Shown: in pieces, positions 7,067 through 15,391 of the stretch
How positions within the stretch are numbered: the stretch's first letter is position 1
Layout: each line of letters begins with the position of its first letter
From: JBEGTT01 sp041179245
GTDB taxonomy: Bacteria > Pseudomonadota > Gammaproteobacteria > Burkholderiales > Rhodocyclaceae
DNA: 17,552 nt
Reading direction: 5' to 3'
NCBI GenBank assembly: GCA_041179245.1
Contig: JBEGTT010000028.1
Span: forward strand, 1-17,552
Notes under the pieces: model-generated
The model's input: the letters and a program-made list of their open reading frames with translations, nothing else
Databases searched by the model: none
What the model was told of the DNA's origin: nothing
Program-made: the position numbers and the translations under genes

Positions 7067-8086
7067 TTGAGCAAGTACCCTGTCCTTTCCGCAGAACATC
7101 CTATCCATGCGACGCCACCAACTCGTCTAACTCGGTTTTATTGGCAGGCAGGATTTTTTGTGGCATTTGCGCTTGCGCCCATCTTCAATCTTTTTCGTTT
7201 TGACCTCAATGAAGGGCATGCCTACCTTCTGGGCATCCCCTGGCGCTTGGGCATTGACGCCTTTATGCTTGGTCAAATCGGCCCTATTGAAGCCGGGCTA
7301 AACATTCTACTGCGCCTGTTTTTACCGATCATCGTTGCTGCGGTAGGCCTGATGTTTATTGCATGGCGCTGGGGGCGAATTTACTGTGGTTGGTTGTGTC
7401 CGCACTTTTCTGCCGTCGAACTGATTAATGGCTTGATGCGACGCGCCAGTAGCAAACCTAGTATCTGGGAAAAACAGCCTCTGCCAAACTGTAAACCTGA
7501 CGGCAGCCCCCTCAAGCAAGATGTTCGCTGGTGGCTACCCACCCTTATGTTTGCTGTTTTTTTTGCCAGCTTGTGGTCAATCGTTCTGTTGACCTACCTG
7601 CTCCCACCGACCGAAATTTATCGCAATCTGTGGCAGTGGACACTGACACCAAATCAAGCGCGTTTTATTAGCATTGGCACCCTGCTGCTAACAATGGAAT
7701 TTCTCTTTGCACGCCACCTTTTTTGCCGTTTTGGCTGTGCTGTCGGACTATTCCAAAGCCTTGCCTGGATGGCTAACCGAGGTGGGATGGTGGTTGGATT
7801 TGACCGTTTACGCGCGGCCGATTGTGCCAATTGTCGAAGCATTGGAGAAAAAAATGGCAACGCCAACTACGCAGCCTGCGAAGCTGAATGTCCGATGCGC
7901 CTACGCCCCCGTCAGGCCAAACACAAAATGTTTGCCTGTACTCAATGTTCAAGCTGCCTAACCGCGTGCCACACCGTGCAACAGGCCAACAATGCGCAAC
8001 CACTGCTACGCTGGGTTGACAAAGAAAATGCGATCCAACACGAAGCCCAAGTCAGCCTGACCGGCCATAAAGACAAAACCAAATAA
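7067..8086 (+). CDS. Membrane polyferredoxin, CcoG/NapH/NosR-like 4Fe-4S protein
   Basis: This 339-residue protein has about five membrane helices (near 25-42, 78-100, 156-179, 198-215 and a weaker one near 225-240). It carries the motif CGWLCP (107-112) and a second CRFGC (220-224), both found in the NapH/NosR/CcoG group. The C-terminal cytoplasmic part has eight cysteines for two 4Fe-4S clusters: 253, 256, 271, 275 (the last followed by Pro) and 291, 294, 297, 301. The first set has a 14-residue insertion between its second and third cysteines. Start is a TTG at 7067 with AAGGG 9 bases upstream; no ATG occurs in frame before the first helix. Relatives move electrons across the membrane or help copper-site assembly (CcoG). 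Lying between norQ and norD, it may supply electrons or help mature Nor. That role is inferred from position only. Confidence 0.82.
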   Translation: MSKYPVLSAEHPIHATPPTRLTRFYWQAGFFVAFALAPIFNLFRFDLNEGHAYLLGIPWRLGIDAFMLGQIGPIEAGLNILLRLFLPIIVAAVGLMFIAWRWGRIYCGWLCPHFSAVELINGLMRRASSKPSIWEKQPLPNCKPDGSPLKQDVRWWLPTLMFAVFFASLWSIVLLTYLLPPTEIYRNLWQWTLTPNQARFISIGTLLLTMEFLFARHLFCRFGCAVGLFQSLAWMANRGGMVVGFDRLRAADCANCRSIGEKNGNANYAACEAECPMRLRPRQAKHKMFACTQCSSCLTACHTVQQANNAQPLLRWVDKENAIQHEAQVSLTGHKDKTK

Positions 8087-8097
8087 AAGGCTAAGCA

Positions 8098-9942
8098 ATG
8101 GAAGAATGGGTTGGTGGCATTTGGGACCGTTGGATTACCCGGAAAGCAGAACAGCGTTTTCCTGAAGCGGCCGTACATTTAGCTGAAATGAACCGCAGTT
8201 TGAGTGTGTTCTTTCGTGGCCTTGGCGGCGATCCCGGCTTACAAGTCCAGAACGCGACTTCAGTACATCATGGTAGCCGTCGCCGCTGGCTGGCACGTAT
8301 CGCGGGCACCGGACAAAAGACCCAACCCGCCAGTATTGATGGCCAAAATCTACGTTTACCCGACCAGATTGCAGCGTTCCCTGAACGCCAACTGAACCGT
8401 GAGCTTTACCTCTGGTTAGCTGCTCTGGCGGCTCATGATGTCCCGACCAGTCACGACGAACCGTTAATTCGCAACCAACGCGCAACTGTCGTTACCTTAG
8501 ACCGATTCCCCGCTTTGCTAACGCGTTATCAGCGTTTGGTCGAAGCGTGTATTGCCCTGCGCATCCCTGCAGACCAGCGCCCGTCTGATGAAGCGGCTCA
8601 AGAAACAGCCATTCAACAAGCCCTGCGCCAACCAGGTTCTATTCCACAATTACCGCACCTAAGAAACACCAAATCTCGTCCCATCCAACCCGTGCCGATG
8701 TGGTTGTGGCCAGTCGACAGCGGTCAAGCGCTACCGGCCAAAGATCGCCAACACCAAGACAGCGATAACAGTTCAGCCCAAGAACACCAAGGTGAACGGA
8801 AAAAAGCAGAACGTGTGGATGCGCCTGAAAGTGAACACGGTTTATTGATGATTTTCCGCGCTGAAAGCCTGTTTTCTTGGGCGGAATTTGTGCGCGTCAA
8901 TCGATCCTTAGATGATGACCCCGACCCCAATGCTGGTGCTGCCGCTGACTCCATCGACAAAATGAGCGTCATGCAAGATGGTGAAAGAGTCGCTTCGCGG
9001 GTGAAATTTGAATTGGACCTGCCTGCTGCGGGGGAAGATGATTTAGCGATTGGTGAAGGAATTCTGCTGCCAGAATGGGATTACCGAAAGCAACGCTTTT
9101 TAGCCGATCATTGTTGCTTGCAATACTTGGAATCACGAGACATTGAAGCGATTCCGCTCCCCGAACATCTACGCGCCCAAGCACGTCGATTACGCAGCCA
9201 ATTTGCCGTTTTAGCCCCTACCCGCCGCTGGCAAAAAGCGCAACAAGACGGCACGGAACTCGACCTTGATGCCTGGGTTCGCCAAGAAACCGAGGCCCGA
9301 ACCGGTCACGCTTGCGCCACCGACAACCGCATTTACCAAGCCCAAGTTCAGCAAGAGCGGGATTTGGCTTGCTTAGTCCTAGCCGACTTATCTTTGTCGA
9401 CCGATGCCAGCGCAAATGATCATCAAAAGGTCATTGATGTGATTCGGGATAGTTTGATGTTATTTGCCGAAGCGCTCGGGGAAACGGGCGATAACTTCGC
9501 CCTGTGTGGGTTTTCTTCGCTTAAACGAAACCACATCCGTTTCCATGCGCTAAAAACGTTTGAAGAATCCTACAGCGCCTTGGCTCGCGGGCACATTGCA
9601 GCCATTCGCCCCGGTTACTACACCCGGCTTGGCGCAGCGATTCGCCACAGCACCCGCTTGTTGGCAAAACAGCCCAATCGCCAGCGATTGTTATTGATTC
9701 TGTCCGATGGAAAACCACACGATCTTGACGTTTATGAAAGCCGCTACGGGATCGAAGACACCCGCCAAAGCATTCTGGAGGCCCACGAAAAAGGCGTTCA
9801 CCCGTTTTGTATCACCATTGACCGGGAGGGCGGCAGCTACCTCCCTCACATGTTTGGTGCCAACGGCTACACCCTGCTCCGCCGTGCCGATGAACTCAGC
9901 CAGAAACTTCCCATGCTGTACGCACAACTTACGCAGGTTTAA
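8098..9942 (+). CDS. norD: NorD, von Willebrand factor A protein for nitric oxide reductase activation
   Basis: This 614-residue protein ends in a von Willebrand factor A domain (about 420-610). The MIDAS metal site is complete: DLSLST at 430-435 (Asp430, Ser432, Ser434), Thr509 in GYYTRLG, and Asp537 in LILSDGKPHD. The region around 205-255 is low-complexity and charged, a likely linker, and separates the N-terminal helical half from the rest. NorD pairs with NorQ as its adaptor and is required for active cNor; the conserved MIDAS is thought to contact NorB. The length and layout are normal for the family. It starts 11 bases after the polyferredoxin gene, with AAGG 8 bases before its ATG, and it is the last gene of the cluster. 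The 48 bases to the convergent kinase gene show no convincing terminator. Confidence 0.95.
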   Translation: MEEWVGGIWDRWITRKAEQRFPEAAVHLAEMNRSLSVFFRGLGGDPGLQVQNATSVHHGSRRRWLARIAGTGQKTQPASIDGQNLRLPDQIAAFPERQLNRELYLWLAALAAHDVPTSHDEPLIRNQRATVVTLDRFPALLTRYQRLVEACIALRIPADQRPSDEAAQETAIQQALRQPGSIPQLPHLRNTKSRPIQPVPMWLWPVDSGQALPAKDRQHQDSDNSSAQEHQGERKKAERVDAPESEHGLLMIFRAESLFSWAEFVRVNRSLDDDPDPNAGAAADSIDKMSVMQDGERVASRVKFELDLPAAGEDDLAIGEGILLPEWDYRKQRFLADHCCLQYLESRDIEAIPLPEHLRAQARRLRSQFAVLAPTRRWQKAQQDGTELDLDAWVRQETEARTGHACATDNRIYQAQVQQERDLACLVLADLSLSTDASANDHQKVIDVIRDSLMLFAEALGETGDNFALCGFSSLKRNHIRFHALKTFEESYSALARGHIAAIRPGYYTRLGAAIRHSTRLLAKQPNRQRLLLILSDGKPHDLDVYESRYGIEDTRQSILEAHEKGVHPFCITIDREGGSYLPHMFGANGYTLLRRADELSQKLPMLYAQLTQV

Positions 9943-9990
9943 TTCTCCGCCCAAGCTATAACCGTGGCGATGCAAACCTGGTGGGAAATT

Positions 9991-11817
9991 TTAGGAGGAG
10001 GCCGTTCCCCACTGGGTAAGCGCTTGTTGCAAACTTTCAAGATTGATTGGCTTGCTCAGGAAAGCATCCATCCCAACGGCAAAACATTGCTCTTGGTCTT
10101 CTTTAAAAACAGAGGCGGTTAGCGCGATGATGGGGATGCGTTGCAGGCCATTCAACGTTTCCCACTGGCGAATCTCCCGAGTTGTTTCAAAACCATCCAT
10201 TACCGGCATTTGGCAATCCATCAGGATCAATTTAGGGCGGGGTTCTTCTTTGATTAATTCAAGTGCTTCTTGACCGCCGCCTACAACAACCGCTTTTTCA
10301 CCCAGCTTAGAAAGTATAGATTCAATGACACGTTGATTCGTCGGGTCATCTTCCACCACCAACACGGTGCCGGAAAAAGTGTGGGGCGTTAGGGCACTCA
10401 TCTTGGAAGATTGGATTCCTAGTTTTGTTGCCACCTCAACCGGTTTAGCGGGGATGTCGAACCAGAATGTCGCGCCAGCGCCTATTTCACTAATAACGCC
10501 AACTGAGCCAGACATCAAGGCAGCTAAGCTGCGCACAATCGACAAACCCAGCCCGGTGCCCCCAAAAATTCGCGTCGTTGAGCTATCTGCCTGAGAAAAC
10601 GGCTGAAACAGCAACCCTTGTTTATCTTCTGGAATGCCGATGCCGCTATCTTTCACCGAAAACAAAAGCCTTGGGGCATTGCCACCTCCGGACATTTCCT
10701 CAATGCTGATTTCAATCGAACCTTGCTCGGTAAATTTGATTGCATTACTCACCAAATTGACCAGCATTTGTCGTAACCGTGTGGCGTCACCAAGGTAATG
10801 CCGGTTCGATTTTCCGAGCCAGTGCATGGAGATTTCCAAGCCTTTTTGATGCGCGAACTCAGCAAACAATTCCATGGCTTCATGACCAAGGACTTCTGGG
10901 TCGAAGGGCAAATTTTCCAATTCAATCCGCCCTGATTCGACTTTGGAAAGGTCCAGAATATCGTTCAACAAGGTCAACAGTGTTTGCCCGGACCGCAGGA
11001 CAGTTTGCGCAAACTCGACCCGCTCAGCGTCGCTAATTCCCGGCATCAGCAGCAACTGCGTCATCCCCAGAATGCCATTCATCGGTGTCCGAATTTCGTG
11101 GGACATCGTTGCCAGAAAAGTTGATTTCGCACGATTAGCGGCTTCCGCCTCATCTCTAGCCACCGTCAAAGAACGCTCTTTTTCAGCAATCGCCTGGCGC
11201 ATCTGATCTAAGGCGGTGCTCAACTCGCCGATTTCATCGCCATTCGAGTGCGGAAGGCTGAATTCATATTCACCCTGCTGGATGCGAAGTGCGACATTCA
11301 CCAATAGGCGACTGCGTCGACCCACCAGCACCTCTAGTGACACCGCTAAAAGCAACCCGCACAGGATAAAAACCACCGTCACAAACACGACGACAACGAG
11401 TGACTGACGGTCTTGCTGACGGTACACCTCGCTCATATCAAGCGCCACCGAAAGTTCACCTAAGGACTGATTGCGAAGCGTGAGTGGGTATGACAGGTAC
11501 TCCGTTTTTTCATTCTGCGAAACCTGCAAGTCGAGAGGGTAAAGCGTTCGACCTTGACTATCTTTTAGGGTGAGTTGATGCCATTCCGGTTGCCGTTGGC
11601 CCGTTGCGTCCAGTGTTTCATAAATCGCGCCCAACTGGTTTTGTAGCAAGAACGGCGTAATGCCATCCGCCAGCGTAACCAAGTGTTCTAGGTTGCTAGC
11701 TTTTTCACGGCGCAGTGACGTTTCAAGCTGCCACGGCTTCCACAATGAAACCAGTGCAAAGTCGCCTAAGAGGCTAGACAGCACCAGGATGATGATGACT
11801 TTAGAGCGAAGCTTCAT
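9991..11817 (-). CDS. Membrane hybrid sensor histidine kinase (HAMP, HisKA, HATPase, REC)
   Basis: This 608-residue protein has one membrane helix near 5-27, a periplasmic domain of about 110 residues, and a second helix near 140-165. A HAMP linker follows, then HisKA with SHEIRTP (His240), HATPase with NAIKF (Asn358), DSGIGI and GGTGLGLSI, and a C-terminal receiver with Asp534 in MDCQMPVMDG and Lys589. This is a BarA/TorS-like phosphorelay layout, but no HPt domain is fused or adjacent, so the next partner lies elsewhere. The ORF could start 36 bases earlier. The chosen ATG overlaps the stop of the upstream binding-protein gene as ATGA, and AAGGGGAG lies just before it. Tight coupling with a periplasmic binding protein suggests that this protein, with or without ligand, is the signal for the kinase's periplasmic domain. 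That is inference. Confidence 0.92.
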   Translation of the reverse strand: MKLRSKVIIILVLSSLLGDFALVSLWKPWQLETSLRREKASNLEHLVTLADGITPFLLQNQLGAIYETLDATGQRQPEWHQLTLKDSQGRTLYPLDLQVSQNEKTEYLSYPLTLRNQSLGELSVALDMSEVYRQQDRQSLVVVVFVTVVFILCGLLLAVSLEVLVGRRSRLLVNVALRIQQGEYEFSLPHSNGDEIGELSTALDQMRQAIAEKERSLTVARDEAEAANRAKSTFLATMSHEIRTPMNGILGMTQLLLMPGISDAERVEFAQTVLRSGQTLLTLLNDILDLSKVESGRIELENLPFDPEVLGHEAMELFAEFAHQKGLEISMHWLGKSNRHYLGDATRLRQMLVNLVSNAIKFTEQGSIEISIEEMSGGGNAPRLLFSVKDSGIGIPEDKQGLLFQPFSQADSSTTRIFGGTGLGLSIVRSLAALMSGSVGVISEIGAGATFWFDIPAKPVEVATKLGIQSSKMSALTPHTFSGTVLVVEDDPTNQRVIESILSKLGEKAVVVGGGQEALELIKEEPRPKLILMDCQMPVMDGFETTREIRQWETLNGLQRIPIIALTASVFKEDQEQCFAVGMDAFLSKPINLESLQQALTQWGTASS

Positions 11818-12647
11818 TCGCTCCCCTTTACATAATATTTTTCCAGCCCCCACCCCTTGATTTCTTTGTAATCATCAAAGGAGGCATTAACCACTTGCGG
11901 CATTGGGATTTTGGCCAACAGAGCAGCCCCCTCAGTCGTCGCTCCCATTTCCAATAGGGCCTTTCGCACCTTTTCGCGGTCAGCCGCCGGCACTCTGGGA
12001 TGGGCTACGATGGGGTGTGGTGAGATACGGCGAGTTTCATAGATGACGCGCAACTTGTCTTGCACCGCCTGGGGTTGCTGTTTCAGTGTACCCATGACAC
12101 CACCGGCGGCCTCGACTTTTCCAAGCACCGCATTCAAGTAAGCCGACGTATGGGTTTGCGCCCAGACAGGTAAAAATTTGATGTGCTGTTTGTCTAGGTC
12201 AGAGCGCACTAATAGTGATGCGCCGAGTGAATTAGGGGAGGGAAATGCGATTGATTTTCCATTCAGCTCACGCAGACTCGTATACGGCCCATCTTTGGCG
12301 GCAACCACAATCCCAAACAGTTTTTCGCTGCCATCACGAACTATTGGCTCATAGGACTGAGTACCTTTAGCAATTAAGGCGTGATAGGGATTCATATAAG
12401 CGAAATCGTATTTGCCGACTTCGTATTCCCCTTCAAATTCTGGAATTCTGGCTGCGCCAACCATCTGAAACTGTAAGCCAGTTCTACGCTCAAGTTCCTG
12501 CAAAATAGGCGTCCAAATCGCTGACAGTTTTCTGGGTTCAAACTGGGGCACCACACCAAAGGTATAGGTATTTTGAGCGTACACCGTGGTTGCGAGGAAA
12601 ACGCCACTAATGACTGCAAGCCAACGTAACAAGCTTCGCTGTTTCAT
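11814..12647 (-). CDS. PhnD-like periplasmic substrate-binding protein, probable sensory co-receptor
   Basis: This 277-residue protein has a signal peptide (about 1-24, cut after VYA) and the fold signature of the phosphate/phosphite/phosphonate binding family. YTFGVVPQFEP appears at the start, a KYDFAYMNPYHAL block near 98, and a SPNSLGASLL block near 140. Members bind small oxyanions or related ligands in the periplasm, but the ligand cannot be read from the sequence. No permease or ATPase gene is beside it, so import is unlikely to be its job here. Its stop overlaps the hybrid kinase start as ATGA, and the GGDEF-EAL gene ends only 10 bases before its ATG. An ORF extension of 15 residues upstream would run into that gene; the ATG before the signal peptide is preferred. 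No strong ribosome binding site is seen, which fits coupling. Confidence 0.88.
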   Translation of the reverse strand: MKQRSLLRWLAVISGVFLATTVYAQNTYTFGVVPQFEPRKLSAIWTPILQELERRTGLQFQMVGAARIPEFEGEYEVGKYDFAYMNPYHALIAKGTQSYEPIVRDGSEKLFGIVVAAKDGPYTSLRELNGKSIAFPSPNSLGASLLVRSDLDKQHIKFLPVWAQTHTSAYLNAVLGKVEAAGGVMGTLKQQPQAVQDKLRVIYETRRISPHPIVAHPRVPAADREKVRKALLEMGATTEGAALLAKIPMPQVVNASFDDYKEIKGWGLEKYYVKGSE

Positions 12648-12657
12648 GGTTTTGCTT

Positions 12658-15213
12658 TCAACATTTGTTGAGATCGACTGTCCCGCTTGCAACGCCTTTT
12701 CCTTGATGAAGGAATCGCTCTAGATCCAGTAGTGGTAAAGGATGGCTGAACAAATAACCTTGATATTGATGGCAGCCGTTTTCCGCAAGCCGTCCGCGCT
12801 GTTCTTCCGTCTCAACGCCTTCGGCAATCACACTCAGACCCATGTTTTTCGCGAGTGCTACAATCGTTTGGGCAATCGCTGCGTCATCTGAATTGGTGTA
12901 AATATCTCTGACGAACGAGGGATCAATTTTCAACTGATCCATTGGCAGCCGCTTCAAATAAGACAAAGACGAGTAACCGGTGCCGAAGTCATCCAGCGAA
13001 AACCCGATGCCGCGTGACTTGATCGTGGTCATTCTGGTAACAATGTTTTCAATGTCGTTGAGTAAAACACTTTCGGTCAGTTCCAGCTTGAGCTTCTTAG
13101 GGTCGGCGCCTGAATCATCAAGGGCAGCAAAGACTGTGGACACAAAATCAGGCTGGTGAAACTGCCGCGCACTAACATTCACCGACAGCGTCAGGTGTGC
13201 CATTTGGGGTTTTCCCGCCCAGCGCAATAGCTGGTCGCAAGCGGTACGCAACACCCAGTTACCCAACGTCAGGATCAAGTTGGTTTCTTCTGCCAACTCA
13301 ATGAATTGGCTGGGCAAGATCAGCCCGCGTGAAGGGTGCTGCCAACGAACCAAGGCTTCTGCGCCGGTGATCGATCCTGTTCCATCTACCTGTGGCTGGT
13401 AATACAGCACAAATTCTTGACGCGCTAAACCTTCACGCAACTCCGTTTCAAGCGCAGCCCGGGCCATCACCGCGACCTGCATTTCATGGTCAAAGAATCG
13501 CAGAGTATTGCGTCCAGCAGCTTTGGACTGATACATGGCCAGATCGGCTTGTTTTAACAGGTCTTCAACGGAATCCCGCTGACCGTTAATCAACGTAGCA
13601 CCAATACTGGTGGTGCAGTGATAGTAGTGATTCAGTAATTGATAGGGGGTATTCAATGAACTCAGTACCTTCAGGCCAATCATTTCCGTTAGGTTTGCGG
13701 CTTCTTTGGCGTGTTCGCTGAGATCCTCCAGCATGATGACAAATTCATCACCACCAAACCGCAACACCATATCGCCTTCACAAATACATGAAGCCAGTCG
13801 GCGTGCGACTTGCTGCAACAGTAAGTCGCCGACATCGTGCCCCAGTGTGTCATTAAGAACTTTGAAGTTGTCCAGATCAATAAACATCAAAGCGCCCAAG
13901 CGCCGGGTTCGTGTGCTTACGGCAAGCGTCTGACGCAAGCGATCCATCAGCAAGCGACGATTGGGCAAACGGGTTAACGGATCATAGAAGGCGAGATGGT
14001 TAATCTCGTCCTCGGCGGTCTTGCGCAGCGTAATGTCGGTCAAGGTGCCAACGTAGTTGGATATTCTTCCGTTACTTCCCCATACCGCAGTAATCGTTAG
14101 CCATTGCGGATAGATCTCACCGTTTTTCCTGCGGTTCCATATTTCACCGCTCCATGAGCCAATAGACTGAATCTCGGCCCACATGGCTTTATAAAAAGCG
14201 TTGTCATGTCGGCCTGATTTGACCAAATTCATTTTTTTGGCAACTACGTCTTCTTTGACATAGCCAGTAATTCCGGTAAATGCCTTATTCACCTGCAGCA
14301 CCAGCCCGTTCGGGTCAGTGATAACCATCCCCTCTTGAGACTCGAACACGGTGGCGGCAATTGCCAACGCAGATTCCTGTTGCTTGCGCTCGGTGATATC
14401 GGTGATGAAACCATGCCACAACACGGACCCATCAGGCTGATGTTGAGGGATTGCATTACCCAGCAACCAGACCACGGGTTCTTCGGGAAACAGCAAGCGA
14501 TACTCTTGATGCCAAGGCAGCAAAAGCTTAGCAGATTCCTCAATTGAGGCAATGTGACTGGGTAGATCTTCGGGGTGAATGAATGCAAACACGGGGGTTG
14601 CATCCTCACAGATATCCTCGGGGTTGACGCGGTATATCTCGCGTATGGCATCGCTGGCATACGGAACACTGAAAGTTCCATCAGGCTTCTTGAGAAATTG
14701 AAAAACAATCCCCGGCAGCCGACTGGAAATTTTTTGCAGTCGACTCAGCGCCTCTTGTCTCGCTGCCTCAGCGTGTTTGCGATCGGTGATATCTCGGGAA
14801 GCTGCAAAAAGAAACTCAACGCCGGCAATCTCAATCCCACAGGCGCTAATCTCGACATCAATACACGACCCATCCTTTCGGCGATGACGCGTTTCAAATA
14901 TTTCCTTTGCACGCCCGATGATCAGATCATCGTTACGCATTTTGATAACGGACGCAGAATCCTGGGCATCCCACTCCGCCACATGTAACTTGCCGACGAC
15001 GCTTTCGTCGTAACCCAGCATATTGAGGAAAGCCTCATTGGCCTCGACCAGAACACCCTCCGCATTAAGGATATGAATGCCATCACTTGATGCTTTTAAT
15101 ATGGTTTGTAGGCGTAAGCGCTCGTTTTCGACAGCTAACTGAGCTTGACGGTGTTCGGCAATGTCATCCAAAACAAGCCCCCGTAGTCTTCCTATTTCGG
15201 CATTCCAAAGCAA
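12658..15213 (-). CDS. PAS-GGDEF-EAL protein, cyclic di-GMP turnover
   Basis: This 851-residue soluble protein has three PAS/PAC units (about 33-148, 160-280, 285-400). A GGDEF domain follows with an intact GGDEF at 487-491, then an EAL domain with EAL at 619-621, DDFGTGYSS at 741-749 and Glu714 and Lys762 in the expected motifs. Both catalytic sites look intact, so it may make and break cyclic di-GMP. The inhibitory RxxD site is degenerate (CEGD, 478-482 region), so product inhibition is probably lost. The N-terminus is odd: residues 6-25 (ending DDIAEHRQAQ) look like the last part of another PAC motif, but an in-frame stop lies 24 bases upstream. The start shown is a TTG with no ribosome binding site. 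A second TTG at 15171, preceded by GGGGG, is an alternative. The gene may be a truncated version of a longer sensor. Confidence 0.85.
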   Translation of the reverse strand: MLWNAEIGRLRGLVLDDIAEHRQAQLAVENERLRLQTILKASSDGIHILNAEGVLVEANEAFLNMLGYDESVVGKLHVAEWDAQDSASVIKMRNDDLIIGRAKEIFETRHRRKDGSCIDVEISACGIEIAGVEFLFAASRDITDRKHAEAARQEALSRLQKISSRLPGIVFQFLKKPDGTFSVPYASDAIREIYRVNPEDICEDATPVFAFIHPEDLPSHIASIEESAKLLLPWHQEYRLLFPEEPVVWLLGNAIPQHQPDGSVLWHGFITDITERKQQESALAIAATVFESQEGMVITDPNGLVLQVNKAFTGITGYVKEDVVAKKMNLVKSGRHDNAFYKAMWAEIQSIGSWSGEIWNRRKNGEIYPQWLTITAVWGSNGRISNYVGTLTDITLRKTAEDEINHLAFYDPLTRLPNRRLLMDRLRQTLAVSTRTRRLGALMFIDLDNFKVLNDTLGHDVGDLLLQQVARRLASCICEGDMVLRFGGDEFVIMLEDLSEHAKEAANLTEMIGLKVLSSLNTPYQLLNHYYHCTTSIGATLINGQRDSVEDLLKQADLAMYQSKAAGRNTLRFFDHEMQVAVMARAALETELREGLARQEFVLYYQPQVDGTGSITGAEALVRWQHPSRGLILPSQFIELAEETNLILTLGNWVLRTACDQLLRWAGKPQMAHLTLSVNVSARQFHQPDFVSTVFAALDDSGADPKKLKLELTESVLLNDIENIVTRMTTIKSRGIGFSLDDFGTGYSSLSYLKRLPMDQLKIDPSFVRDIYTNSDDAAIAQTIVALAKNMGLSVIAEGVETEEQRGRLAENGCHQYQGYLFSHPLPLLDLERFLHQGKGVASGTVDLNKC

Positions 15214-15264
15214 TATAGCGGGAGGCTGGGTATGTTATTGGCGTTAATTGATTGGTATTACGAT

Positions 15265-15310
15265 GTTGTCGGTACATAAGGATTTTCTGTATTTGCACTT
15301 ATCCGACAAC
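15265..15310. repeat. Imperfect inverted repeat in the gap before the GGDEF-EAL gene
   Basis: GTTGTCGG (15265-15272) pairs exactly with CCGACAAC (15303-15310). The pairing continues as ATAAG (15276-15280) with CTTAT (15298-15302), leaving a 3-base bulge (TAC) and a 17-base loop. There is no T-run on either strand, so it does not look like a terminator. The order of the arms is opposite to an integron attC site. It could be a recombinase site, the remains of a mobile element end, or a structured leader. It starts about 50 bases upstream of the truncated-looking GGDEF-EAL start. I cannot assign it to a known family. Confidence 0.6.
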
Positions 15311-15358
15311 TTTAGCAACTGCTACAGATAAAACCATACCGAAAACGACTACACAACC

Positions 15359-15374
15359 TACCTGTTAACAGGTA
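15359..15374. promoter_or_regulatory. 16-bp perfect palindrome, NarL-type 7-2-7 site candidate
   Basis: TACCTGTTAACAGGTA is a perfect palindrome. Read as two heptamers, TACCTGT and ACAGGTA separated by TA, it has the tail-to-tail 7-2-7 layout of NarL/NarP sites. Each heptamer differs from TACYYMT at one position. It lies 17 bases after the end of the NarL-type regulator gene and about 145 bases before the GGDEF-EAL gene. The inner ACCTG...CAGGT also resembles a LuxR box, but with 4 instead of 10 central bases. Binding by the neighbouring regulator is an inference. Confidence 0.5.
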
Positions 15375-15391
15375 CTTTTCCCTGCATTTCC

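Noticed and set aside
9943..9990. Bidirectional terminator between the convergent norD and kinase genes
   Set aside because: No stem with an adjacent T-run could be found in these 48 bases.
10250..10263. FNR-like box TTGATTAATTCAAG
   Set aside because: The second half does not match ATCAA and it lies inside the hybrid kinase coding region.
15265..15310. Integron attC site
   Set aside because: The arms begin with GTT and end with AAC, the reverse of the attC core order, and no integrase or gene cassette is present.
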